Assembly (NCBI GenBank): GCA_025345505.1
Contig: JANVCC010000153.1
Coordinates: 1,547,911-1,611,910, forward strand
DNA from: Todiramphus chloris collaris
Lineage: Eukaryota > Chordata > Aves > Coraciiformes > Alcedinidae
Length of the DNA: 64,000 nucleotides
Reading direction: 5' to 3'
Positions within the stretch are counted from its first letter, which is position 1, and each line of letters opens with the position of its first letter. The position numbers and the translations under genes are program-made. Under the pieces are notes generated by a model that had not been told where the DNA came from, did no database searches, and saw nothing but the letters and a program-made list of their open reading frames with translations. Positions 11,941-24,342 of the stretch are shown here, piece after piece.

Positions 11941-12955
11941 GCCCCCCAAGAAACTCTCAGACATGATGATTTCTGTTCCCCACTGAGCCATGCAGATTTT
12001 TGAACCAGTGACCCCAAAACAATTTCAGTAGATAGATGTTGTCAAGACTCAGTTCTCCAGCTGTTACATAATCCCTCCCACAGAACCACAGCACAGTTGT
12101 TGCAGCACGAGATAGCTCCTTGAACCTCAAAAAAACCCAAACCTGCTGTAGAAGCAAATGATACCAAACATCTCTAGAAAACTTTCACAACCAATCATCA
12201 TTTGTATTCATAAGACAAGCCCATTTATTTAATCTTATGCTTACCTTATTTTGACCAGGTTTCTTAAGCTCAAATAACACCCACCTATCTAGTTAAAGAA
12301 ATGTGCTTTTCTTGCCCAGCCCTGTGCTGTACACCCATCAGCTCTTGTGGCGAGTGGAGCTGGAAGTATGCAAAGATGCTCTCTCCTATGGAGATGATCT
12401 CTTCCATTCTGAACTGCACATGGGTATTGCACTCCCAGGTAAGGAAAACAGTGGGCACACAGAATGTGGATAACCTCCAGATAGGGATGGGAGTCCCTCT
12501 GAAGAGAGACAGGGGCTGTGAGTGGGAAGAAAAGGCAGGTGCTGGGGGTTTTGATCCAGCTTCTGCCTCTTTCTCTGGGCTCACCCATTTTAAGCAAAAT
12601 GATAAATATTTCCTTTGATGAAGTGTTCCCCTCCTCAGGTTGTAGGTCATTACTCTAATTCTGCTTCTTCTCTTTCGCATTCTGAGGCTTTTCGAGAACT
12701 TTGCCAACCTGATTGCAAGAAAACTTGCAATTCCAACTTGTACTTGTCGTTCTGCTTTTAATTCACCAGATGCCCATTAGCTTTCATGTCAGCCTTGCCT
12801 TTGTATTCGACAACTGGACATGATGTTATTCCTGGTTTTGCATCTGTTGGTCCGGTACAGGTTCTTAAAAAGCATCCACACCCCACATGCCATGGGTGTG
12901 TGCACTCCAGAGTTGGTGGGAACAACTCATGGCTCCTTATCCAGCATATTAACTT

Positions 12956-12980
12956 TGTGGGGGGGGGAGGAGGAGGAAAG
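12956..12980 (+). repeat. G-rich tract
   Basis: A run of nine or more G residues followed by AGGAGGAGG units. Confidence 0.85.
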
Positions 12981-13281
12981 GTGATGACATGGTCTGCTTA
13001 TATTGTCTTTGGTGAATTTAGTAGGAGTGGAAGCCCCACTAAATTTGGAAGTTCCAAACTGCTGGAGGAACCCAGTACTTTAAGGGTTTACTGACAGTGC
13101 ACGTTGCTTTCATCCCTGGCTATCTTACAGCAAAAAAAATCAAAGCTACACATCCCACAGTCTCTTGGGATGGGAGCTGCTAAAGATTCCTCTCTTGCTG
13201 TTAAATATAAGCTCCCTCAGTGGCAACACTGCTGCTGCCCTGTGTAATGAGTGGGGGTAGATGAGATGTGACGTGCAGGGG

Positions 13282-13304
13282 AAAAAAAAAAAAAAAAAAA
13301 AAAA
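13282..13304 (+). repeat. Poly-A tract
   Basis: A run of 23 A residues after GGGG. There is no recognisable element on either side. Confidence 0.95.
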
Positions 13305-13397
13305 GCACCAAGAACCCTTAGGAAATGTCTTTGAAAATCAGTTCCTGAATAAATCAGGTAAAGTAAAAAGTATGTTTTGGCCATCAGCAGAACAACA

Positions 13398-13506
13398 TGG
13401 GGCCTGATTCTCTTCTTGGCCTGGTGTTAATCAGAATAACCTTTATCTAATTCAGTGGAAGTGTCAGAAAAGTTAAGCCAGAGTAATTAGAAGTGCATCT
13501 TGATAT
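13398..13506. repeat. Ancient palindromic repeat (CCTGATTCTC type)
   Basis: GGGGCCTGATTCTCTTCTTG then TGGTGTTAATCAGAATAACC, TTCAGTGGAAGTGTC and CCAGAGTAATTAG match a palindromic repeat common in amniote genomes. Its consensus alternates TGATTCTC, GGTGTAAATC and a TTGAAGTCAATGG centre. The family is recognised from memory and I do not recall its name. Confidence 0.5.
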
Positions 13507-13624
13507 AGGTGTATATTTTTTTCCTACCAAAAAAAATTACTTTTTCTAAGAAGACACCTCACTTCTTGTTCTTTTGCATGAAACTGATATCTAGATGCAC
13601 AGGCAGGCCCAGCCTCTGCTCCAG

Positions 13625-13835
13625 AAAACCTCAAAATCATAGATATCAGACTTGGACCTCGCACCCTTCTGCCCAAAGGCAGGATCCACTCTGCCTAAAC
13701 TATCCCTGACAGATGTTTGTCTAACCTGTTCTGAAAAACCTCCCAGGTTGGAGCTCCCACCCCTTCCCCAGGCAATCTATCCTCACGCTTCACTACCCTT
13801 TACCGTTAGACCGCTCTTCCTAAAGTCTAGCACCA
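13625..13835 (-). mobile_element. Old CR1 LINE fragment (amniote type), reverse
   Basis: The plus strand reads AATCATAGATATCAGACTTG, then TTCTGAAAAACCTCCCAGG, GGAGCTCCCACCCC, CCAGGCAATCTATCC and TTCCTAAAGTCTAGC. This order matches the reverse strand of diverged CR1 elements. Divergence is high. Confidence 0.7.
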
Positions 13836-14064
13836 GTCCCCCGGCTGCAATTGCAGTGGACATGGAGAAGAACTTGTCAAATTAACCTGGGCAAACCAAA
13901 GGAGGAGGTGGAAGAGAGGAACATGAAGTAATGCCATGAAGTTGCATGGCAGATCCATGGCAGAGCTGGGAATAGAGCTCAGGTCCCTTGACTCCATGAC
14001 TTATACCTGCGTAAGCAAGGGAGTCCTTACCTTATTAATCCCTCTGGGCCCCTTGCCTTTCTGC

Positions 14065-14100
14065 TGGCCTTTTTCTTTTCTTTTTTTTTTTTTTCCCCCC
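14065..14100 (+). repeat. Poly-T/C pyrimidine tract
   Basis: TTTTCTTTTC followed by a poly-T run and CCCCCC. Confidence 0.9.
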
Positions 14101-15553
14101 TATCATCCCTCTTCTCACTCGCTTCCATCTCTCATGCTAATTTCTCTTGCCTTTCAGCATCTCACATGTGCCCTCAGAGGGAGAGGCGGTGGTAACATAC
14201 GCAGTCTCCGGCTGATTCATCCCTTTGCTTATACATGACTAACACTCATGCTATTTGTCTAACTATTTCGATTGATGTACATTTAATATGTAAAAATTTA
14301 ATTAAAGTGTTATTCATAAAAAAATATCTGGGCCAATTTAATTTTTTTTTTTTAAATACCCAAAGGGAATATTTCAATTAGGGAATAAATGCCAGAAAAA
14401 ACTGTAAGATTCCTCCCCCCAACGCATCTCTAATCAAAGCAGCAGGTTTTGATATTATAAAGAAAAAGCCACCAAAACCACAACAATATTTACAGGTGCA
14501 GAAATCAATCCTGAGAGAAGCTGAGAACTTCCAGCTTTCGGTGGAAACCAGTGGAAGTTACTCTGAGGAAAAGCCAACTACATACCCAGAGCCAGCTCCT
14601 TACCTAGTGGATCTGTGCTAATGCTCTGATTGGAGAACTTGCTGAATCTTTCTAATCAGCTTGGTCCTGCAACCCTTAATCATGCAAATGGCTCACGTCT
14701 TCAGGGCAGTTCCAGACTTGCCAGCAAAAGGCTTACAGGACTGAGTATGGCAAGGGGAATCAGGACTTGTGCTGGCACAACAAAGTTTCTGACGGTTATG
14801 GGCCTGAAAATCCATCTCTCCAAATAGACGTTTCTCCCAGGTTAGCTGGGAGGAGTAAAAACTCTTGGGCTTGCACATTACATGACCCAACAAGTCTCTT
14901 AGTGGACAATCTCATTCAGGAGCTTAGTGGATATATTAGTATTTCCTGCTTCCAGATAGGCGGGGGCTACCAAAATAAAGGACTTAGATGGAAACCGTGC
15001 CCCCAAAAAGACCACAAAAAACATCTGAATTTGTTTATCCTAAGACGACCAACTTGGTTTGGGTGTTGGGAAAAGGCTGACATCAAATCACCTAGCCTTC
15101 AGTTCAGCATTGTCCAGACCTGATTCACAACGTTGGTCAGTCTGGTCTCCAGCAAATTCAGGTAACTGTGTAATAGTGGCTCAGTTCAAAAGTCTGCCCA
15201 GGACAACTCCCCACAACAGGGCAGGGTGTGTAGTGCATGCTGTGCAGTGGGTAGTGTAATAGTGAGGACGCAGAAGCCTTGCATGACTCAGAATGAGGTG
15301 CCACACCAGTCGGTGCTGACGGTGGTCCTTGCTCTCCCTACTCCTTCCCAGCCTCCTGCCACCCACCACAAGCCACACAAACTTGTGGTCTGTAACACTT
15401 CCAGTGCTCCCTAACAAACCTCAGGCTTTCAGCATGAAACAGCAAAGCCTCAAGAGCAGCGATGACTGAAATGCTTCAGTCACTCACATCCCAGGTGGAC
15501 ACCTTCACCCTACAGATGACATCTGCTGGCAGCTTTTTAAGACATTTTCAAGG

Positions 15554-15583
15554 CTTTTCAAGACTTGTGGCAGTCTTGAAAAG
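15554..15583. repeat. Perfect 12-bp inverted repeat, 6-nt loop
   Basis: CTTTTCAAGACT at 15554-15565 and its exact complement AGTCTTGAAAAG at 15572-15583 flank TGTGGC. It could form a hairpin in DNA or RNA. There is no T run after it, so I do not call it a terminator. Confidence 0.9.
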
Positions 15584-17036
15584 TTTCACCATCATTCCTG
15601 TGCAAAGAAGCTGCAGAAGTGTCAGAATTTTCCTCAAACTGGAGTGTTTGTTTCCTGCCTACACCAAGGAAGTCACAGTTGTCATGCCAAAACCGAGGCC
15701 AATGGAAAAGCTGTGCATCACATGTAAGGAGCAGTCCCCAGAAAGCTGTGGATGAGTCATGAGGTTCATTCTTCAGGAAGATCTCTAAGCCTATTTAACC
15801 CAAGTCTTCATTTCAGGCATTTTTATGATGATGTTGCAAAGGTTTGGTCTTTTACGTCTTCAAAGGGAGATAGTAGGGTACCTGAAGTCAGTATGTGATT
15901 TACCTCCAAGGAGCAATACCCTTGCAGTGCACACGTAGGAGCTGTTAGATATGCTAATGTGTGAGCACAGGCTTCATCTTGTGATCTTAAGAGGGGATTA
16001 GAGCAGATGAGTCCTCATTTAGTTTTCCAGAACAGCAGCAAAGATAAATCTGGTTGCTCCTTTGCAGGGTGTTAAAGGGGGATTTCCTGGTGGGTGGGTC
16101 TCCTCAGTGGGGTATTATTGTATTGACAGTGGGGCGGGAAGGAATGGATTAAGCAACTGGTAAGGGGATATTGGAGCCTTTGCATGTGCTGACAATGGGT
16201 ATAAGATGCGGAGGGTGGAAAGCCGTCAGGTTTGGTTCCTGGCTTATTCCTGGAGACCACACTGTTGCTCTTGAGCTGAGCATTAATCTTCAGACATTTA
16301 GATACAGCTCCCATGCTGAGTATGTCACTGGTGACCAGTGATAGGGCTCAGTTGTTGTGGACACTGCTGGACCTCCTGCTGGAGCTGCTGAAGTTGGGTC
16401 ACCTGTACACTGCCCAATCCTATCCTGCAATACAACAGTGCCAATGCTGGTAAGAAATATTATCTTCTGACCATGTCTCACTCAGGGTTGAAACAACCTC
16501 TTGGATTCTGTGGATATGTGCAAATTTTCTGCTATGTTTCTTGTCTATCATGAAGACTTTGGCATGATTTCTTCTAATGTGCGTGTTTGGTCTTCTATGC
16601 TGGATAGTCTATGGGCATCACAACCAACTTTGGTGCTAATTTGGGGGATTGATGAAAGTGTGCAGAGAATTCAGGAATGAAGAGCAGAGCTGAGCAAAAC
16701 AGAACTGAGAACAGGTTTCCACTTCACCTTGGTGAGGTCATCTCATTAAAAGAGGAGAGATTTTGATGAGGAACTGCAGGGATTCTCCAAATTGCAGTGC
16801 CTGTGTTTGCCCTTATTTTAACCCTAAGTGAAACACCACCAGTCTCTGAAGCTCAAAGTCCATTTAACTTAAGAAGCAAAATGCCCATCATCTGCAGACT
16901 CCTACAGTCTCACGGAGATGCTTAGAGCTCAAGCACAGAAATTAAGAGCTCCCAGATCCTAAGCCCTACACAAAGAAGACACTTCATGCAGTTTGGTTAA
17001 CCTCAGTTATGTTTTTTTAAGTCACGGCAGTTTGTG

Positions 17037-17112
17037 TATTAGTTCAGGTGAGTAGCTTAAGTTCAAGTCAGGTTTGGGTATTAGCTTGGCTGAGTAGCTT
17101 AAGTTCAAGCTC
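17037..17112 (+). repeat. 42-bp direct repeat, about 1.8 copies
   Basis: TATTAGTTCAGGTGAGTAGC at 17037 recurs as TATTAGCTTGGCTGAGTAGC at 17079. Both are followed by TTAAGTTCAAG. Confidence 0.85.
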
Positions 17113-20100
17113 TTAGGGCAGGAGAGGCTCCCCAGCATCTCCTGAATCACCTGTGGCTCTCCAGTGTTTTTCATACGGTTCCTTGCCCTGGCTATGGCAT
17201 GTGGCTAGTTAGCAGCAGGGCTATGCTGTGTGAGGGCTGAAAGCCCAGTATCACTGGGCTGTATTACGCTAGGATGTGGCTGGTTTACCCAGGATGGCTC
17301 CAGAGGAGCCACCACCATCATCCTCTGAGGTAGTCCTGGGACACTTCTACCCCAGACTTTCTGATGTGGCTCATAGAGTGAAGAAGGTCAACCATCCCAC
17401 ACTGAGGTTCATCCCAAACTGTCTGATCCCAATCAGTACCAAGCTTATCTCTCCATTTTAGCCCTGGCTAACTGGCTCAGTTGCCCAATCTGAATTCACA
17501 ATACCCTTCTTCTTCTGGCAGGTTTGATGGAGCTGAAGAAAAGTCTGAAACATCAGGAGGCACAAACCTCACAAAAGAAGGTGCAGCCAGGGATTAACAA
17601 ACTAACACTTAGCTCCAAGCCTCTCAAATATCAGAACACCCAGCCCTGGCTAGAAAAGTCTAATATACTTTCAGCTTTTAGTCAACCACGTTAGTGGTCA
17701 ACTCCATAAAATAGGCAAATATATGTAGTTAATAGTTTTGAGTGCTTGACGCAGTGACCTCATTGAGTTGCAACACTGGTGATTACAGCCTCTCTTCCAG
17801 TGGAGCTGTAATGCTGATACATATATTTTTAAATTGCATCTTTCCAGCTCCTCAGATTTTGAATAACTACTCTTCAGGAGTCAGAACCAGCGTATGCCAG
17901 AGATGTAATTGTGAGTATGGCTGTTCCAGCAAAGCATCATCTGTTTCTAAAGTATCTATGTGAAAAGTGAAGTTAAATGTTGAGATATGTTTCCATTCCT
18001 TAAAAAAATCCCAACAACCAAACCCATAAAACAAACAACTTTTTCCACTTTTCCTTCTCTGTTCTTTTTGAAAAAAACCCGACCACACTGATATATAAGT
18101 CAGGTTGATTTAAAGATTTCAGGGAAACCACAGGAGCCTTAACATAAGTAATGAACAAAAGCATCAATGACCGATGGGTCAAGAATATTATGGAGGTTAG
18201 TGGGTGGCTATGATTGAAGTGGAGAAGCCTTACAGAGCATTTTTAACTCTTAGATTTGCTTATTCTTACATACCGATTATTGATTATTTGATACAGTTAC
18301 TGAAGCCTTTGGACAAACAATGGAAACATGGAACTGAAAAACTGCGATGGTGCTTTTCTGCTGGCTGAGAAGTTCAAAGGCTTCAGTGTCCACCTAACCT
18401 CTTGAGAACCAACTTCAGAAGGCAAGACTCCATTGTCTTGCTCAATGGAAATTTATACTTCCATTTTATGACAAGACATTTGTGTCTTTTTCAACTCCTT
18501 CCTGGTTCACAAGGATCAATGGTGTGATTTGGGGAGGTATTTGGACCAGGATCATAATAAAGCCATAAGCAGAACTTCACAAAACCTATTATTTGCCAGG
18601 TTCTTAATTCTAGAAGCTCACTAAGTCATCTTTGATGTGTTCAGATGCAAGTGACCTGCACATTGACTGCTGACTGAGAAGACATTGTGCTCAGGAGAGC
18701 TAAATATATAGAGAATAATCCTCATTTTGGATGCTGGGCACAGATGATGCCTCAGTCTTCAATTACAAAGACTCACCAGAGTGCTGCTGTGTTGGGCCCA
18801 GACTGAACATCTAACATAGGCCATGGCCATGCTCCACAGAGCTCTCATCCACCTCTCTCAAGATAAACCTATGTCTTCAGATTCATCTGTCAAGGAATCT
18901 ATATGTGAAATCCAGTTAGGAAAGCAGACTGGAAATGTTCTGTGAACAGAAACATCTTTCTCCCCCAAAGCCAGCAGCACTGAACCACTTTTCCACCTTT
19001 TATTTCTTTTTTAAGAAGAATCTGTGCAATTTCCTGTTGGAGCATCGTCATGACAGGACTCAGGGTTTATAATGGGGGGAGGGGGGGGAAGGAATGAATC
19101 ATGGATTTGGGGCTTATCTGTTGCAGCTCTCATTTTATAGAGCTGTAAGGCTGCTTTCTGAATTTAGAGAGGTTCTTAGGAGAGCTCTGCTAATACTTTG
19201 CTCTCAGTTAATCTGGATTTAGGCAGCCTGTCAGAATGAAGGAGTTTGGAGAGAATGTCATGCCTAAGGCTAATGAGGAGGGGCAAAGAATTATCATATT
19301 GTGGGAAATTCTGTTTTGTTTTATATTTAAGAGTTGAAAATCAGATGGAAAAAGGTCAGGCTTTTTTGTTTGATCAGACAAAATCATTCAGCTTCAATAA
19401 TATCACTCCAAAATGATATAAAATATTAAAGGTACAGCAGTGTGCCTCTTTGATATGTTCATTGCTTTCTATTTTGACGTAAGAGCACATTCAAATTAAA
19501 AAGAAGTAAAATGGCTTCTTTGCAAGAACTCAAATGAAGCTATCTGAAATGTGCAGAAACAAAACCAGAAAGCCAAAGCTGTACGTTTCTGCCTTGAATT
19601 TGAGGGAGTACTTCAGAACCTTTCCAATTTGATGCAGCTTCCTGTTCTGATGGAAAATTGTCACAGAAAATAAATAAAACCATTTCTGACAAGATGCAAT
19701 ATCTCCTAGGCTGTATTCTGTGTGCCTAGCCTAAGGGGTCTCCAACTTTTCTATGGCTCCAGGTGAACAGAAGCATCTCCTTCTACCCTCCCCACCCATT
19801 TGCACTCCCACAACATCCCTGTGGCAACAGCTTCCCTGGGAAAGCAGCATGATTAGGAAAGGATAAACCATAATTATTAGCTATCATTTAATGTGATTTA
19901 GCACCTGGAAATAGTGGAGAAGAAATTCTGCCAGATGCTGAGTCAACAAACTGCAGCCTACTAGGAAGTGTTCCATGAAGCATTACTGCCCTGTTGATCA
20001 AACATGAGAGCAACAGGTACAAGTAGGACAACAAAACTACCTAAATTATGGTGGGCCCTATATATGACCTACTTTGGTATCACTTTTTTAAGTACCCAGT

Positions 20101-20485
20101 CATTTCTGTGGTACTCTCCATGGGAGATGGAGATTCAGAGGAAGGAGGACCTGCTCCACTGTCTCCATCACATCCAAAAGCAGGGACAGACTCAGAACCT
20201 CTCTTTGCTGCATTGCTCCCTGTCGCTGGTCCAGGTTGAGTCTGGAGAAGCCAGACAAATAACAGTATGCTTTGTAAACTGGTTTTCTTCACTAGGAAAG
20301 GTGAAATGAGTCAAGATGAAATGAAAAGTGAAGGACACTCTCCATTCCTCCATCTATGACCTGTACTCAGTTTTGAGTTCCATCTCAAGATATGCGGAAT
20401 GTTCTGTGTTTCCTAGGGTCTGGTAGGCTCTCTGGCTTCTTGTCTGTGCTTTGACATCCCTAAAGCATATCCATATAGTGACATA

Positions 20486-21024
20486 TAGAATCATAGAATG
20501 GTTTGGGTTGTAAGGGACCTTTCAAGGTCATCTAGTCCAAACCCCCTGCAGGGAGCAGGGACATCTGCAACTAAAGCAGGTTGCTCAGAGCCCCGTCCAA
20601 CCTGACCTGGAATGTTTCCAGGGATGGGACGTCAACAACCTCTCTGGGGTAACCTGCGCCAGGGTCTCACCACCCTCGGCATCAAAAATTTCCTCCTCCT
20701 CTCTGGTCTAAATCTCCCTCTTTTGGTTTAAAATCATCACCCCTTGTCCTGTCACAACAGGCCCTGCTCAAAAGGTTGTCCCTGTTCTTCTAGGCCCTCT
20801 TTGACTATTGAAAGGCCTCAATAAGTTCTCCCTGGAGCCTTCTCTTCTTCAGGCTGAGCAAATGCAACTCTCTCAGCCTGGCCTCACAGCAGAGGGGCTC
20901 CAACCTTCTGACAATTTTGTGGCCTCCTCTGGCCCCACTCCAATAGGTCCATGTCTTTTTTGTGCTGCAGATTCCAGAGCTTGACACAGTATTCCAGGTG
21001 GGATCTCCTATAGCCCTCTTTTAT
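20486..21024 (-). mobile_element. CR1 LINE 3' fragment, reverse (about 540 bp)
   Basis: This is one of the longer CR1 pieces in the window. The plus strand starts with AGAATCATAGAATGGTTTGG. It then passes through GGTCATCTAGTCCAAACCCC, GGTTGCTCAGAGCCCCGTCC, CACCCCTTGTCCTGTCAC, TCTTCTTCAGGCTGAGCAA and ACACAGTATTCCAGGTGGG. This covers the 3' UTR and the end of the CR1 ORF2 region in reverse. No long reverse-transcriptase frame remains. Confidence 0.97.
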
Positions 21025-21814
21025 GGACCTTTTTACAGTGATCTGCTGCAGGTAGCACTCTCCAGAATCATCTCAGTGACTCATGGAAGAAAATTGAAGG
21101 TGAGCAGGAGAGAGTACACCGTGCACTTCCCTGCTTCATGTCTTAAGGTCTACTTCACATGGTCCTCAGCTACCTCAGCTTCATCTATCTCATACTGTAT
21201 TTCCAAAACATGCCAATTCTGTGAAGCAGCTCTGCTTACCATGGAGTGGTGGAAGTCCCTACCTACTTCAGCTGGGTGCTGTTTCCCATGAAGCTCTCTG
21301 ATGTTCTGACTTTACATCCCCTAAGACTTTGGAGCCCCCAAAAGTCTGCTTTCCTCTTACTCCTGCTTTGTCCTCACAGCTCAGTCTTAAGTCAGCTGTG
21401 GTCTAAACATTCCTATGAGCACATTGTTCATATGCAAATCCAAACAGGGTCATAACAAGCCTTTCTGAACAATTCCCTGTCCTGTTGGCTGACCCCTTGC
21501 CTCTTTGTTAATCCTATGAATCTTCTTGGATGACCAGAGAGCCCTTCCCTTGGAGGAGGTGTTCCCAGATGGGGCTGAGGAAGCAAGGAACAAGAGAAGC
21601 TGATCCATCAACGTGCATGATTCTTCCTGCAGGAGACTTTTGCAGGGAGCATGGTGACCTATCTCTTGCTGAAAAGCACCTGATCTGCAAGTGACAGTCC
21701 CGTTCCCTGCTATGCAAGCCCAGAACACAGAAAGAAGCATGCAGGGTATTTTTGTACACCCTGTTTTGCCTCTTGCTGCTGTGTCATATCTGCTTGGGGA
21801 GGGAAATTCTCTGC

Positions 21815-21881
21815 TTGGTATACAGGAATCCAACCAGATGATCCCACAGCCCCTTCTGGCCTTAAAATCCCTGGGTCTATT
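21815..21881 (+). mobile_element. Short old CR1 3' end
   Basis: AATCCAACCAGATGATCCCA then CAGCCCCTTCTGGCCTTAAA, ATCCCTGGGTCTAT resembles the 3' end of older amniote CR1 elements. Confidence 0.7.
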
Positions 21882-22195
21882 CAGCACTGCCAGCTCATAA
21901 CGCATCTCACAGGGAAGAAAAGCCACATTCACGGGCTTGGATCCCTCTTTGTCAGAAGACTTTGCTTGTTTTGGCTGTTTGGTACACAGGAGCACGAGCA
22001 GACGCACGTCTAACTCCTCAACCGGCAAAAACCACGCTTCTGGACCCGAGGACGGTGCACCCCAGCTCAGGAACCATCCCATAGCAGTGCTTAGGGGTGA
22101 AACCCACCGTGTCCCCCTTCCCCCCCGCCCAGCGCTGGGATGAAGGTGACCAAGCCTCCGCCGTCCCCGCTTCCCTCCTTGGCTCCTGTCCATGC

Positions 22196-22218
22196 GTATG
22201 TGTGTGTGTGTGTGTGTT
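22196..22218 (+). repeat. (TG)n microsatellite
   Basis: About ten TG units. Confidence 0.9.
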
Positions 22219-22418
22219 TGTGCCTCCCGTTGTGCGCCAAGGGCCCGTTTGGGGTTGGGATTCTCCCGGGACAAAGGGATGCTAATCAGCTCCCTCTACT
22301 GTTGCCTTTTGTCTAGGACTAGCTCCCACGCTTGGACTTGGCACTCTGGTTTGCGGCAGAGGGAGCTCCTTGTTGCGACCAGCCTGAGCCCAGTTGGGGA
22401 ATGCAATGTAACCCAGCA

Positions 22419-22454
22419 GGGAAAGGGGAGGAATGGGGAAGGGGGGGGGGGGGG
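22419..22454 (+). repeat. G-rich tract, G-quadruplex candidate
   Basis: GGG, GGGG, GGGG and a run of 14 G residues are separated by 2-6 bases. This satisfies the usual four-run quadruplex pattern on the plus strand. Confidence 0.75.
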
Positions 22455-23052
22455 TGAGGAAATAAATCCATAACTCGGCGCAGCCCGCTCCCTGCCAGCC
22501 CCGTCCCATTGTGCGTGACGCCCGAGGCAGAAGTTTCCAGTGCCTCCCACCGCCGGGAGAGACGCCACTGGTTTTGTAGCCATGGGCTGTCTTGTTCCTT
22601 CTCCCCTCCTTTATCCACACACCCCCCTGCTCTGCCCGGTCTAATGTTTTAGGCACCAGGAAAAAAAAAGAAAAAAAATCTCCACATGAGGGTTGGTGCC
22701 ATGGGAGGTGGAGGGAGCCCAGAAAGCAAACAGGATCAGCTCCTGGCATTGCTGCCATTTCCTTTTTGCCATCACTTCTCTCCTGGGTTTGGAGCCTGTG
22801 TCGGGGTGTTGGCTGTTTACAGCTGTTTACACGGGCTGTCTCATCTCCAGAGAACTGCACAGATGCACAGGAGCCAGATCTTTATCTCGGGATCACTTTC
22901 TAGGTGGAGAGGTGATGAGGTCAAGGCTTCTCACTAAGAAACCCAGGAAACACTTGAGCCCACCAAACCCAGCCCATGCACATTGGGGATGGAGAAGTTC
23001 AGCCAGATGTTATGCCAGCCATAGTCATCTGGGTGCTATCCTACTATACTAG

Positions 23053-23117
23053 GGTTAATGATTGGTCTCGATGATCTCAAGGGTCTTTTCCAGCCTGAAT
23101 GATTCTATGATTCTATA
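23053..23117 (+). mobile_element. Short CR1 3' end
   Basis: GATTGGTCTCGATGATCTCA, AGGGTCTTTTCCAGCCTGAA and TGATTCTATGATTCTATAC form the last 60-65 bp of a CR1 element. Confidence 0.92.
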
Positions 23118-24342
23118 CCAGAAGGCTGCCCAGTGCTTGCTCTTGGACACCTCTGAAGACACAAGAGGCTGAAGTGACCCCTTCTGACAGTGACCTGGCC
23201 TTAACATCAGCTTCAGCAGTAAGAGAAGGAGCATCTCTACCACCTCACTGCTACCCTGCTCCCAAAGGCTGAGAGACTAACAGGTTGGCAAGTTGCCTCA
23301 GCATCTCTTTTTGATGCCATTGCAACCTGCGGCTCTTGCCAAGACTCAGTGGAAGCTGCTAATCTCCTAGTACTCATCTGGGCTACAAATCAGAGATCTG
23401 ACTACAGCTTGTCTAGATCTCCCCAAACTGCATTTCCCCCACCTGAATGCCACTGCCTGTACTGAGTTAGCCACATATGACAAGCCAGTTCAAAAAGGCT
23501 GCAACCATGAATACGGTCTGTTCTGTACCTATGGGCTGGAATGTGGACTCAGGCAGTGGACTCAGCAATATGCTGGTGCTTATGATTGTCTCGTCCCCTG
23601 CAGTAATCCCCAGCTCCAAGCTCAGCTTACACTGACACTAAACACAACTGATGCTTCTGCCTTGAGCCAGGATCTGCCAGTCTTTTTCTCGGCAGCATTG
23701 GAAAATCTCTGGCCTACAGTATTTATGCATCTTGACGGCTGAGTGGAGCTTGCATAGTCACATTTTCAATCCTGATCCTTCCAGTTTCCTTCCCCATAGT
23801 TACAGGGTAGAGTTTGTAGATCTCCGTTGTTGATACCAGGGCAGCTGCCCAAATTGCCATTAGCGGAGAGGTAGACGGGGTGTGGTTGGAAATCAGATCC
23901 TCTTGGGAAGAGTTTCATGAGAGAGCAGAGAGTACCTCCTACATGTAACTAACCTCCTGGATGGATCAGTATCTTGTGGCTTTCTGCTCATGCCTTACTT
24001 TATTGAAGAAGTGGAGAAGTTTGATCTAGAGCAGGGAAAGAGGGGGAAGCATTTGGCAGAGAGACAACCGAGATGCCAGAATGCCATCAGGAAAATATGA
24101 TGAGGCCTGCTAAACATATTAATTTTAAACCATGCAAGACATTATAAGATGGTATTATGCCTGAAATAGCAAGGGACTGCCTGTATTGAGCGTTCCAGGA
24201 GATATTTTTCAGTGCCATGCACTTGCATTGGTAAAATGGCTTCTCCAACAGAGACTGGATATCAGGACAACTTTCTAATAAGAGAAAGATGAAGAGGTGG
24301 GAACTATTCACCCTCAAACTGGGCCTCTAAGAAGTACACATG

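Larger units (their letters stand above)
21930..22600. promoter_or_regulatory. CpG-enriched segment, weak CpG-island candidate
   Basis: By eye this holds about 35 CpG dinucleotides in 670 bp at roughly 60 percent GC, far above its flanks. A (TG)n run (about 22196-22218) and a long G run lie inside it. Open frames of 274 and 192 codons on the minus strand are a by-product of high GC and a CR1 tail. It could be an alternative promoter, a non-coding RNA promoter or only a GC-rich intron patch. Confidence 0.35.

Noticed and set aside
12285-12707. 140-codon open frame, minus strand
   Set aside because: No recognisable motif and biased only by chance absence of stops; not like any WNT3A exon.
21450-22274. 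274-codon open frame, minus strand
   Set aside because: It spans a CR1 3' end and a (TG)n run, has no recognisable domain, and sits in GC-rich DNA where stops are rare.
22282-22860. 192-codon open frame, minus strand
   Set aside because: Low-complexity Pro/Gly-rich translation across a G run; no domain; out of frame with its neighbour.
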